Assembly (NCBI RefSeq): GCF_013002715.1
Contig: NZ_JABENB010000003.1
Coordinates: forward strand, 434,001-498,000
Origin: Flexivirga aerilata
GTDB lineage: Bacteria; Actinomycetota; Actinomycetes; Actinomycetales; Dermatophilaceae
Direction of reading: 5' to 3'
DNA: 64,000 bases
In this document: positions 1 through 10,966 of the stretch, in pieces
Layout: every line of letters starts with the position of its first letter
Numbering within the stretch: the stretch's first letter is position 1
Translations under genes and position numbers: made by a program
Notes under the pieces: generated by a model
The model's database searches: none
The model's input: the letters and a program-made list of their open reading frames with translations, nothing else
Told to the model about the DNA's origin: nothing

Positions 1-243
1 CAGATCAACCTCTGGGCCCCGGCCTACGACAGCACCGGACGCGCCACCTACCGCCCGGCCGACCCGATGCACGCGGTGAACGTGTCCGGCTTCGAGACCT
101 TCCGGCAGGTGGCGTATGTCGACTCGTTCGAGGGCGAGACCACTCTCGGCCTCGGCGTCCGCGGCCGGCTGCCCATGCGGGCGTTCGTGATCCAGGATCC
201 GGCCGGTCAGCGGCTGGTCATCGACGTCGCGCATCGTTGGTGA
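1..243 (+). CDS. AMIN-like domain secreted protein, C-terminal part (5' truncated by window edge)
   Basis: The reading frame is open from the first base and ends with TGA at 241-243, giving the last 80 residues of a protein. The visible end (FVIQDPAGQRLVIDVAH) resembles the last strands of AMIN-like beta-sandwich domains found in actinobacterial lipoproteins and cell-wall proteins. The start, signal peptide and any lipobox lie outside the window. The gene converges on the suf operon and is separated from it by a phased repeat array that may serve as a two-way terminator. The family call rests on a short stretch; the molecular function is unknown. Confidence 0.6.
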   Translation, partial: QINLWAPAYDSTGRATYRPADPMHAVNVSGFETFRQVAYVDSFEGETTLGLGVRGRLPMRAFVIQDPAGQRLVIDVAHRW

Positions 244-264
244 CGGGCTGCGTCATACCGGACT

Positions 265-394
265 GACTTGTCACGCCCAGGCGGACTTGTCGCGTCCGGG
301 CTCGCTTGTCACGTACGAAGGGGACTTGTCACGTGCTAGAACACGTGACAAGTCCCCTCGCGACGTGACAAGTCCCTGAATGACGGGACAAGTC
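265..394. repeat. Phased array of seven ACTTGTCACG units around a perfect 16-bp hairpin
   Basis: Units related to GACTTGTCACG start at 265, 284, 303 and 323 on the plus strand. Their reverse complement CGTGACAAGTC or CGGGACAAGTC starts at 344, 364 and 384. Spacing is 19-21 bp throughout, close to two helical turns. The two central units form a perfect inverted repeat, 320-335 with 342-357, around the 6-nt loop CTAGAA. There is no T-tract. The array fills the gap between two converging genes, so a two-way terminator or a protein-binding array are both possible. Confidence 0.75.
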
Positions 395-438
395 CCCCTT
401 GCGTGGACGAGTGGCCGCCCCGGGCGCCCGCCCGCTCT

Positions 439-765
439 TTAGATGTTGAAACCGAGCGCCCGCAGCTGCTCGCGGCCGTCGTCGGTGATCTTGTCCGGAC
501 CCCACGGCGGCATCCAGACCCAGTTGATCCGGTGCGACTCGACCAGGCCCTCGAGGGCGGCGGCCGTCTGGTCCTCGATGACGTCGGTCAGCGGGCAGGC
601 CGCCGACGTCAGGGTCATGTCGAGCACCGCGTGGTTGTCGGTATCGACGGTGATGCCGTAGACCAGTCCGAGGTCGACGACGTTGATGCCGAGCTCGGGG
701 TCGACGACGTCGCGCATGGCTTCCTCGACGTCCGCCACGTTCGGCGGGGTGGACACGTCAGTCAT
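439..765 (-). CDS. sufT: SufT-like Fe-S assembly protein (DUF59/MIP18 family)
   Basis: This 108-residue protein is the last gene of the suf operon. DUF59 proteins help mature Fe-S proteins, probably by passing clusters or metal from the scaffold to targets in the cytoplasm. The family motif DPELG is at residues 22-26, followed by DLGLVYG, and the conserved cysteine is C57 in SAACPLTD. The C-terminal WMPPWGPDKI is also typical. An ATG at 765 is chosen over the longer open frame because an AGGAG lies just upstream and the protein then has normal family length. The sufU stop is only 2 nt away. Confidence 0.9.
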   Translation of the reverse strand: MTDVSTPPNVADVEEAMRDVVDPELGINVVDLGLVYGITVDTDNHAVLDMTLTSAACPLTDVIEDQTAAALEGLVESHRINWVWMPPWGPDKITDDGREQLRALGFNI

Positions 766-767
766 CT

Positions 768-1241
768 CTACACTCCTGACTTCGTTGCGGATGCGTTGGC
801 GATGTCGACGCCGGCGCGGGCGAGCGCGTCGGTGTATGCCGTCCACGGCAGCAGGGCGCACTTGACCCGTGCCGGATACTTCGACACTCCGGCGAACGCC
901 ACGGCGTCGCCGATCATGTCCTCGTCGCCGGGGTCCTCGCCCTTCGAGGTGAGCATCGAGCGGATCGCGTCGTAGGTCCGCAGGCCCTCGGCCACCGTGT
1001 GGCCGATGACCTCCTCGGCGAGCACCGACGCCGATGCGACCGAGATCGAGCAACCGACCGCGTCGTAGGACACGTCCTCGACGCGGGCGTCGGGGCCGTC
1101 TCCGGACAGGTGCACGCGCAGCGTGATCTCGTCGCCGCAGGTGGTGTTGACGTGATGGGTCTGCGCGTCGTACGGCTCGCGCAGGCCGGCGTGCTGTGGC
1201 CGCTTGGAGTGCTCGAGGATCAGCTCCTGGTAGAGGTCCAT
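768..1241 (-). CDS. sufU: SufU zinc-dependent sulfurtransferase / Fe-S scaffold-like protein
   Basis: SufU takes persulfide sulfur from SufS and hands it to the SufBCD scaffold; in Gram-positives it acts as a zinc-dependent sulfur shuttle. The 157-residue product keeps the three cysteines of the U-type fold, C35 (TTCGD), C64 (AVGCSIS) and C128 (VKCALLPW), and the Gram-positive insertion (residues about 98-118) absent from IscU. The ATG lies 1 nt beyond the sufS stop codon, so translation is probably coupled to sufS, its partner. The upstream open frame is an artefact of overlap with sufS. Confidence 0.95.
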   Translation of the reverse strand: MDLYQELILEHSKRPQHAGLREPYDAQTHHVNTTCGDEITLRVHLSGDGPDARVEDVSYDAVGCSISVASASVLAEEVIGHTVAEGLRTYDAIRSMLTSKGEDPGDEDMIGDAVAFAGVSKYPARVKCALLPWTAYTDALARAGVDIANASATKSGV

Positions 1242-1242
1242 G

Positions 1243-3302
<2,060 letters not shown>

Positions 3303-3322
3303 ATGTTGTGGCTCTCTCTTCT

Positions 3323-3664
3323 TCAGCTCGCGGAAACGGAGACGTAGACGTCGCCGTCCTGGACGATGACGGGATAGACGGCGATCGGCTGGGTGGCGGG
3401 CAGCCCGGTCGGCTCGCCGGTGTCGAGGTTGAAACGGGAGCCGTGCAGCCAGCACTCGATCGTGCAGCCCTCGACGTCACCCTCGGCCAGCGACACCTGG
3501 CCGTGGCTGCAGATGTCGTTGACGGCGTGCACGACACCCTTGTCGTCGCGCACCATCGCCACCGGCACGCCGTTGATCTCGGCCAGTGCTGCGGTCTCGA
3601 CCGGCAACTCCTCGACAGCGCAGACGCGCACGAAGTCGTCGGTCAGTTGGGTGGACTCGCTCAT
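3323..3664 (-). CDS. Rieske-type non-heme ferredoxin of the suf operon
   Basis: A 113-residue single-domain Rieske ferredoxin with the cluster ligands C52-x-H54 and C71-x2-H74. It resembles the small ferredoxin subunits of ring-hydroxylating dioxygenases, but no oxygenase is nearby. Its start overlaps the sufD stop by 4 nt (ATGA) and sufC follows 20 nt later, so it belongs to the suf transcript. A soluble [2Fe-2S] carrier here could supply electrons for cluster assembly or act as an early client; that role is inferred. No signal peptide is present, so it acts in the cytoplasm. Confidence 0.9.
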   Translation of the reverse strand: MSESTQLTDDFVRVCAVEELPVETAALAEINGVPVAMVRDDKGVVHAVNDICSHGQVSLAEGDVEGCTIECWLHGSRFNLDTGEPTGLPATQPIAVYPVIVQDGDVYVSVSAS

Positions 3665-4842
3665 GCCTGCGGGCTCCCGGCGAGTTCGTCGTCGATGGCG
3701 GCCATCAGCGGGTCGACGACCTCGGGCACGCCGATCTTGTTGATCACGTCGGCGAAGAAGCCGCGCACGACCAGGCGCCGCGCCTCGGGCTCGGGGATGC
3801 CCCGGGCCTGCAGGTAGAACAGCTGCTCGTCGTCGAAGCGGCCGGTCGAACTGGCGTGACCGGCGCCGGCGATCTCGCCGGTCTCGATCTCCAGATTGGG
3901 CACCGAGTCGGCGCGCGCGCCGTCGGTGAGCACCAGGTTGCGGTTGAGCTCGTAGGTCTCGATGCCTTCGGCCTCGGCCCGGATGAGGACGTCGCCGACC
4001 CACACCGAGTGCGCCGAATCTCCTTGCAGCGCACCCTTGTACGTCACCAGGGACGTGCACTGCGGGGCGTTGTGGTCGACGAACGTGCGGTGCTCCAGGT
4101 GCTGACCGGCGTCGGCGAAGTAGACACCCAGCAGGGTGGCCTCGCCGCCGGATCCGGCGTACTTCACGTTGGAGTTGAGGCGCACGATCGCGCCACCCAG
4201 GGTGACCGCGATGTGCCGGTAGGTCGCGTCGCGACCGACCTGCGCCTCGTGCTGCGCCAGGTGGTGGGCGTCGTCGTCCCACTGCTGCAGGCTGACCACG
4301 GTGAGATTCGCGCCGTCGCCGACGACGATCTCCACGTTGGCGGTGTGCTCGCCCGAGCCGGTGTGCTCGATGATGACCAGGCCCTTGGCGTGGGTGCCGG
4401 CCTCGATGACGACGTGCCCGTTGGACCGCTTGCCGGCGGCGCCGTGCACGGCGACCCGGATCGGCGCGTCGTACTCGGTGTCGGCGGCGAGCTTGAGGTG
4501 CAGTGCCTTGCGGCTCTGCGCGCTGGCGACCACCGAGGCGCGGTCGCCCGGCACCAGCACGGTGCCGCGAGGCGCCTCGCCGGCGGCGAGCGGCTTGCCG
4601 ACCACGGACGGGTCGGAGACCTCGACGGTCAGCGCGTCCGCGTCGCCGGGCTCGTCGGCGAGCACCGCGGTGAGCCGGTCGACCGGCGTGAACCGCCAGT
4701 CCTCCTCACGGCCGTGCGGCACCGGGAAGTCCGACACCTCGAACGAGGTGCGCCGCTCGGCGCGCGACTGCTCGGGAACGAGCCCGACCTGCGCGGCCGG
4801 GTCGGTGTGCGTCTGCGGACCAGACGTCAGCAGCGAGTTCAA
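3661..4842 (-). CDS. sufD: SufD subunit of the SufBCD scaffold (TTG start)
   Basis: SufD pairs with SufB and SufC as the scaffold on which Fe-S clusters are built. The C-terminal core carries the family signature GAGHASSTGRFDDEQLFYL followed by ARGIPEPEARRLVVRGFF. The track frame runs far upstream into sufB, so the start must be internal: a TTG at 4842 is preceded by GGAAGGAC and gives 393 residues, the normal SufD length. The next gene overlaps it by 4 nt. An 89-nt gap with a hairpin separates it from sufB, unlike the tight joins elsewhere in the operon. Confidence 0.93.
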   Translation of the reverse strand: MNSLLTSGPQTHTDPAAQVGLVPEQSRAERRTSFEVSDFPVPHGREEDWRFTPVDRLTAVLADEPGDADALTVEVSDPSVVGKPLAAGEAPRGTVLVPGDRASVVASAQSRKALHLKLAADTEYDAPIRVAVHGAAGKRSNGHVVIEAGTHAKGLVIIEHTGSGEHTANVEIVVGDGANLTVVSLQQWDDDAHHLAQHEAQVGRDATYRHIAVTLGGAIVRLNSNVKYAGSGGEATLLGVYFADAGQHLEHRTFVDHNAPQCTSLVTYKGALQGDSAHSVWVGDVLIRAEAEGIETYELNRNLVLTDGARADSVPNLEIETGEIAGAGHASSTGRFDDEQLFYLQARGIPEPEARRLVVRGFFADVINKIGVPEVVDPLMAAIDDELAGSPQA

Positions 4843-4884
4843 CTTTGTCCTTCCGATAGAGACTGCATAAGAAGAATTGGGGCA

Positions 4885-4930
4885 CCCCACGAAGTATCGG
4901 AGCGAGGTACGAGCGGAGAACTTCGTGGGG
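4885..4930. repeat. Hairpin element between sufB and sufD
   Basis: An 11-bp perfect inverted repeat, CCCCACGAAGT at 4885-4895 and ACTTCGTGGGG at 4920-4930, encloses a 24-nt loop that itself holds GAGCGAGGTACGAGC. It sits inside the suf operon in the only long intergenic gap. It looks like a REP-type element of the kind scattered through actinobacterial genomes. Possible roles are mRNA stabilisation or partial termination that would set a different SufB to SufD ratio. Confidence 0.7.
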
Positions 4931-4931
4931 A

Positions 4932-6346
<1,415 letters not shown>

Positions 6347-6350
<4 letters not shown>

Positions 6351-7075
6351 CGCGAATCCCTTTCAGTCGCTTGGGCGTTGGGCGTCGGAACGAATGTGGT
6401 GCACACGTGGTCACCATGTGCGAGGGAGGCGAGGCGCTGCACGTGAACGCCGAGCGTGACCGAGAAGACCTTGGCCTCTTCCTCGCAGAACTGCGGAAAC
6501 TCCGCGGCGACGTGCTGCACGGGGCAGTGCCCCTGACACAGTTGAACGCCGGCCAGCGGGGTGCCATTCCCCACCGGACGGGTCGACGCGGCGTAGCCTT
6601 GCTCGGTCAGCGCCTCGGCGAGAGCCGCCGTGCGGTCGTCGGTCGACGGGCCGGCGGCCTCGACCGCCGGGGCGACCTGGCCGGCGAGCGCCTCGGCACG
6701 TTGCCGGGCAAACTCGGTGACCGCGGCCTCACCGGAGTGCTCGCGCATGAAGCGCAGCACCGACGTGGCCAGGGTGTCGTAGTCGCCGCGCAACTCGGCG
6801 TGGCCGGTCTCGGACAGCACGTAGGCGCGGGCCGGACGCCCCCGCTTGCGGCCGCCGGGCTGGGGTCGCTCGCGCTCCTCGATCAGCCCGTCGGCGTCGA
6901 GGCAGTCCAGGTGCCGTCGGACGGCCGCGCTGGTCAGGGCGAGACGTGCCGCGAGCTCCGCGGCCGTGATCGGGCCTTCCGCCGAGACGGTCCGCAGCAC
7001 GCGTTCACGCGTGGGCGACTCCGTGTCCGGCCGGTCTGCACCGGTCGGGCAGCTGGTGCCGTCCGCGAAAATCAC
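6347..7075 (-). CDS. sufR: SufR-type Fe-S-sensing transcriptional repressor of the suf operon
   Basis: A 242-residue winged-helix regulator with the DNA-reading helix at about 36-66 ([19 protein letters not shown]). Four C-terminal cysteines, C180, C184, C197 and C225, are in positions suited to bind a cluster; SufR proteins use such a [4Fe-4S] cluster to sense Fe-S demand. It heads the operon and its stop overlaps the sufB start. The GTG at 7075 is the only usable upstream start, since a stop codon lies just before it in frame, but it has no clear ribosome site and sits inside the predicted operator. A later start such as VLR at codon 27 is possible. Confidence 0.9.
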
Positions 7076-7086
7076 AACACCAGTGT
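7072..7086 (-). promoter_or_regulatory. Predicted SufR operator
   Basis: Read on the minus strand the site is ACACT-N5-TGTGA, a perfect match to the pattern reported for the mycobacterial SufR repressor. It lies at the 5' end of sufR and covers its GTG start codon, which would suit self-repression of the whole suf operon. The match is seen directly; binding is inferred from the family. Confidence 0.8.
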
Positions 7087-7126
7087 GCGCTAATTCCCCC
7101 AGCGCCCACCAGGAAGGTCTACCTAA

Positions 7127-7139
7127 CCCGCTCGGCGGG
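7127..7139 (-). terminator. Possible weak terminator after the GH3 gene
   Basis: A short hairpin CCCGC-TCG-GCGGG follows the GH3 stop codon, next to a second inverted repeat CCTGCT/AGCAGG (7140-7161) that overlaps the stop itself. No run of T follows on the minus strand, so intrinsic termination is uncertain. Some barrier is expected here because the suf promoter starts within 60 nt. Confidence 0.3.
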
Positions 7140-7153
7140 CCTGCTCAGCGCGC

Positions 7154-8344
7154 TCAGCAGGTGCCGAGCAGGCCGTGCTTCTGCTTGAGCGCGAGCACCT
7201 TGCCCGCGGAGGCCCGGACCCGGCCCTGGAACCACGCGTCGGTCTTGGCGCGGGCGAGCACCGCGTCATACATCTGCCCCACCAGGCTCGGGTTGACCGT
7301 CAGCATCAGGTCGACGCCGGAGACGACCGCCTTGATCGCGCGGAAGGCCGGTGAGTACGGCGAGACGGCCTTGGCGTTGCCGATGTCGTCGGTCATCACC
7401 ACGCCGGTGAAGCCGAGCGACCGCAGCCAGGAGATGATCGCCGGCGAGAAGACCGCCAACTGACTGTTGTCGATCTTGGCGTAGCGCGCTGACGACATCA
7501 TGATCGCCTGCACACCCTGCGCCGACGCGTTGGTGAAGGGGTTGATGAACGACGACGTCTTGGTCGTGACGTTGTCCACCACGTTGACCGTGGTGTCGGT
7601 GTTGGCGGACACGACGCCGAGGCCCGGGAAATGCTTCGCGGTGGTCGCCACCCCCTGGCCCTGCATGCCGCGTATGACGGCGCCGGTGGCCGCCTTGACC
7701 GGGTCGGTGGAGCGCGCGTACTCCCGGTCGTAGGCGCCGATCGGCGGGTTGACCCCGGTGCCGGGCGGGACCGTGTCGGCGACCGGCGCGAGGTTCATGT
7801 TGACGCCCGACGCCTTCAGTTGGCCGGCCCAGCGGGCCGCACTGCTCTGCAACGTCGCTGTCGCCCAGGTGCCCTGCACCAGCGCCGTCGGCATCCGGTC
7901 GATGCCGCTGCCCTGCAGCACCTGGACGTAACCGCCCTCCTGGTCGGTCGACATCAGCAGCCCCACTCCCGCGGTGCTGGAGGCGTTGACCTGCCCGCGG
8001 AACCGGGCCGCGGTCGCCGCCGGCACGGAGGTGCCGCCGTAGCTGCGGCCGGTCAGCATCACGTTGCCGATGTGGCGCTGCCCGATGGACGCCAGGGCGG
8101 TCGCGTCCGCGCCGGTCGCCGGCGTGCCCACCATGAACAGTTGGCCGACTATCTGTGGCAACGACATCTTCTGCAGCACTTGCGCGGGCGTGCACGCCGC
8201 GGCCGTCTGGAGTCCGGCGGTCTTTACTCCGGCCGGCGCCGCCCCGGCGCTCCCGACCGGTATGGCGACCGCGCAGCCGACCCCCAACACGGTGACTGCC
8301 GCCAGCGAGCGACGGCGGGTGCTTCGAACCAATTGCGTTGTCAT
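7154..8344 (-). CDS. Secreted glycoside hydrolase family 3 protein (beta-N-acetylhexosaminidase-like)
   Basis: The 396-residue product begins with a basic N-terminus and a hydrophobic stretch ending near GSAGAAPA (about residue 37), a classical signal peptide with no lipobox. GH3 landmarks are STDQEGG (132-138), KHFPG (237-241) and VVMTDDIGN, with D319 as the likely nucleophile. NagZ enzymes have KHFPGHG then a D-S/T-H motif; here the sequence is KHFPGLG and NTDTT, so the His of the usual acid/base pair is missing. The substrate may be peptidoglycan sugar, or activity may be altered. It lies alone between suf and an ABC exporter. Confidence 0.88.
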   Translation of the reverse strand: MTTQLVRSTRRRSLAAVTVLGVGCAVAIPVGSAGAAPAGVKTAGLQTAAACTPAQVLQKMSLPQIVGQLFMVGTPATGADATALASIGQRHIGNVMLTGRSYGGTSVPAATAARFRGQVNASSTAGVGLLMSTDQEGGYVQVLQGSGIDRMPTALVQGTWATATLQSSAARWAGQLKASGVNMNLAPVADTVPPGTGVNPPIGAYDREYARSTDPVKAATGAVIRGMQGQGVATTAKHFPGLGVVSANTDTTVNVVDNVTTKTSSFINPFTNASAQGVQAIMMSSARYAKIDNSQLAVFSPAIISWLRSLGFTGVVMTDDIGNAKAVSPYSPAFRAIKAVVSGVDLMLTVNPSLVGQMYDAVLARAKTDAWFQGRVRASAGKVLALKQKHGLLGTC

Positions 8345-8446
8345 GTCTCTCCCCTTGTGACATGTGGGTGGTTCGGCAGTGAGCCACCCTCGTCATCGTA
8401 TGCCGGGATCGGCGACCCGTCACCGGGTCGGCCGGGGGCCACCACT

Positions 8447-8452
8447 TAGACT
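8447..8452 (+). promoter_or_regulatory. -10 box of the ABC/ctaA operon (leaderless)
   Basis: TAGACT ends 8 nt before the GTG at 8461, with no ribosome site between, as expected for a leaderless transcript. The 116-nt gap to the divergent GH3 gene contains both promoters. Confidence 0.5.
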
Positions 8453-8460
8453 TTCCCTTC

Positions 8461-9186
8461 GTGAAAGCCGCGGTCCCGCCTGTCGTCGTTGACGGCGTGA
8501 CCCACCGCTACGGCAACCGCATCGCGCTCGACGCGATGACGTGGTCGGCCCCCGACGCCGCCATCACCTGCGTGCTGGGGCCCAACGGCGCCGGTAAGAC
8601 GACCGTGATGGAGATGGCCGAGGGGCTGCGCCGGCCTGACTCCGGCACCGTCCGGGTGCTCGGCGTGAACCCCTGGGACGCCGACGCCGCGCACCGCCGC
8701 CGCGTCGGGGTCATGCTGCAGGACGGCGGCCTGCCCGGCTCCGTGAAACCGATGCGCCTGTTGCAGCACGTCGCGGCCCTCTATGGCACGACCGACGAAT
8801 TGCCCTCTCTCGTCGACCGATTGGGCATCGAGGAGTTTCGTCATACGTCGTTGCGAAGACTGTCGGGCGGGCAACGGCAGCGGGTGGCACTCGCCGCCGC
8901 CCTGGTCGGCCGGCCCGACGTGGTCTTCCTCGACGAGCCGAGCGCCGGGCTCGACCCGCACGCCCGCCTCGACGTCTGGGACCTGGTGCGCGCCACCCGC
9001 GACCGCGGCTGCTGCGTCGTGGTCACCACGCACTCCTTCGACGAGGCGCAACGTCTCGCCGACCACGTGATCATCGTCGCCGCGGGCGGGGTCGTCGCGG
9101 ACGGCACGGTCGACCAGGTCGGCGGCGCGGCCGGACTCGAGGACACCTACTTCGCGCTCACCCGCTCACCGAAGGCAAGCACATGA
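8461..9186 (+). CDS. ABC transporter ATP-binding protein
   Basis: The 241-residue ATPase has Walker A GPNGAGKTT (40-48), signature LSGGQRQR (134-141), and Walker B VVFLDEPSAG (154-163). It is the type paired with small ABC-2 permeases. The GTG start has a promoter-like TAGACT 8 nt before it. The permease start overlaps its stop by 4 nt and heme A synthase follows, the same order as beside mycobacterial sufR (Rv1458c-Rv1456c). The substrate is unknown; linkage to heme A synthesis hints at a role in cytochrome oxidase biogenesis, which is inference. Confidence 0.93.
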   Translation: MKAAVPPVVVDGVTHRYGNRIALDAMTWSAPDAAITCVLGPNGAGKTTVMEMAEGLRRPDSGTVRVLGVNPWDADAAHRRRVGVMLQDGGLPGSVKPMRLLQHVAALYGTTDELPSLVDRLGIEEFRHTSLRRLSGGQRQRVALAAALVGRPDVVFLDEPSAGLDPHARLDVWDLVRATRDRGCCVVVTTHSFDEAQRLADHVIIVAAGGVVADGTVDQVGGAAGLEDTYFALTRSPKAST

Positions 9187-9926
9187 CCACCCCTGCGCTC
9201 CGCGTCCGCGCCCAGGCCGCCTTCGAGACGCGCACCCTGCTCGGCAACGGCGAGCAGCTGCTGGTCTCGCTGATCCTGCCGGCGATGGCGCTGGTCGGGC
9301 TCGCGGTCAGCGCCACCCCCGACCTCGGCCCCGGCCGCCGCATCGACATCGTCGTGCCGAGCGTGCTCGCGCTCGCCGTGGTGTCGACCGCGTTCACCGG
9401 CCAGGCGATCGCCACCGGCTTCGATCGGCGGTATGGCGTGCTGCGCCTCCTCGGCGTCACTCCCCTCGGCCGGTCGGGCCTACTCGCCGGCAAGGCCCTC
9501 GCGGTGCTGGTCGTGGTCGCGCTGCAGACGATCGTGCTCAGCGTGATCGGAGTCTGCTTCAGCTGGCAACCGCACCTCGGCGGCCTGCTCGTCGGCGCCC
9601 TGCTGATGCTGCTCGGCACCTGGACCTGGGTGGCGGTGGCGCTGCTGCTGGCCGGCACGCTGCGTGCCGAGGCGGTGCTCGCGGTCGCCAACCTGCTCTG
9701 GGTGATCTTCGCCGCCGTCGGCGGCCTGCTCTACCCGACCGCCAAGATGCCGGCCGGCGTCGGCGACGTCGTGCGGCTGCTGCCGTCCGGCGCGCTCGGC
9801 GACGGCCTGCGCGACGCACTCACCGGGCACGACGGGTCGTTGCTGCGGCCGGTGCTGGTGCTGCTGGTCTGGGGGCTGGCCGCCACCGCTCTCTCCGCCA
9901 AGCTCTTCCGATGGGACGACAAATAG
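9183..9926 (+). CDS. ABC-2 type permease
   Basis: A 247-residue membrane protein with about six hydrophobic segments, starting with LLVSLILPAMALVGLAV near residue 23 and ending with LLVWGLAATALSAKLF before a short charged tail. It forms the membrane half of the exporter with the ATPase encoded just upstream (ATGA overlap). It resembles the ABC-2 and CcmB-like permeases found beside ctaA in actinobacteria. The substrate cannot be read from the sequence. Confidence 0.9.
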   Translation: MTTPALRVRAQAAFETRTLLGNGEQLLVSLILPAMALVGLAVSATPDLGPGRRIDIVVPSVLALAVVSTAFTGQAIATGFDRRYGVLRLLGVTPLGRSGLLAGKALAVLVVVALQTIVLSVIGVCFSWQPHLGGLLVGALLMLLGTWTWVAVALLLAGTLRAEAVLAVANLLWVIFAAVGGLLYPTAKMPAGVGDVVRLLPSGALGDGLRDALTGHDGSLLRPVLVLLVWGLAATALSAKLFRWDDK

Positions 9927-10966
9927 TGTCCGACGCCCCTGCCCCGGCCCGCGGGATCCTGCCCCCGGTCGCACGCACCACCGGCTTCGCGGTGTGGCTG
10001 CGCCGGCTGTTCTGGCTCAACCTGTTCGTCGAAATCCTGATCGTCGCGACCGGCGGCCTCGTCCGGCTCACGGCGAGCGGTCTCGGCTGTCCCGACTGGC
10101 CGCAGTGCGTGCCCGGCTCCATCACGCCGACCAGGCAGCAGGAGCAGTCGTGGCACAAGTACATCGAGTTCGGCAACCGCTCGCTGACCAGCGTGGTGAG
10201 CATCGTGGCGCTCGCCCTGCTCGTCGCGGTGATCGTCGACCAGCGCAAGGGCTCGGGCCGGCGCGGGCTGTGGCCGCCGGTGGTGGGTGTGTTGTTCGGC
10301 ATCGCGGTGCAGGCCGTGGTCGGCGGCATCTCCGTGCGCACCGGTCTCAACCCGGCGATCGTCGCCACCCACTTCCTCACCTCGATGGTGCTGGTGGCCG
10401 CGTCCGCCTGGCTGGTGTGGCGTGCGCGGGAGGGCGACGGCGCGCCGAAACCGTTGGTGCCGCGCGAGGTTCGCTGGCTGGCCGCGGTGACCGGCGTGGT
10501 GCTCGTCGTGGTGCTCTTCCTCGGCACGATGGTCACCGGGTCGGGCCCGCACTCCGGTGACGACGCCGAAAATCCCGCTCGCCTGTCGTTCGACCTGCGG
10601 ACCGTCACCTGGCTGCACGCCGACACCGTGATGCTGCTGACCGGTCTGGTCGTCGCCACGCTGATCGCGACGCTCCTGGTGGCCCGCCACACCCGTGCCC
10701 CGCGCGCGTGGGCCCTGGTGCTCGGGGTGATCGTGCTCCAGGGGATCGTCGGTTACACGCAGTACTTCCTGGAGGTGCCGGCCGGCCTGGTTGAGATCCA
10801 CATGATCCTCGCCTGCCTGCTGGTCACCGCGACCACGTGGGCGGTGCTCAGCCTGCGCGAGCGTCCGGTCACGGACACGGCCGCCGCCCAGGGCGTCGAT
10901 CAGTCCAGTCGGTCCGGTCAGTCCGATCAGACGGGTCAGCGACGGCCGAGCGTCAGCCACCGCTGA
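9926..10966 (+). CDS. ctaA: Heme A synthase (COX15/CtaA)
   Basis: CtaA oxidises a methyl group of heme O to make heme A for cytochrome c oxidase. The 346-residue membrane protein has about eight helices; heme-ligand histidines are expected in THFLTSMVL, WLHADTVML and VEIHMILAC. The first loop has the C-x-D-W-P-x-C pair (GLGCPDWPQCVPG) of the actinobacterial/Bacillus type. The GTG at 9926 overlaps the permease stop (TAGTG); an in-frame ATG at 9911 is the alternative. The C-terminus is a polar S/Q/G tail whose codons overlap the convergent nfu gene by 31 nt. Confidence 0.94.
   Translation: MSDAPAPARGILPPVARTTGFAVWLRRLFWLNLFVEILIVATGGLVRLTASGLGCPDWPQCVPGSITPTRQQEQSWHKYIEFGNRSLTSVVSIVALALLVAVIVDQRKGSGRRGLWPPVVGVLFGIAVQAVVGGISVRTGLNPAIVATHFLTSMVLVAASAWLVWRAREGDGAPKPLVPREVRWLAAVTGVVLVVVLFLGTMVTGSGPHSGDDAENPARLSFDLRTVTWLHADTVMLLTGLVVATLIATLLVARHTRAPRAWALVLGVIVLQGIVGYTQYFLEVPAGLVEIHMILACLLVTATTWAVLSLRERPVTDTAAAQGVDQSSRSGQSDQTGQRRPSVSHR

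Noticed and set aside
265-394. CRISPR array
   Set aside because: Units are only 11 bp, change orientation midway and have 8-9 nt between them.
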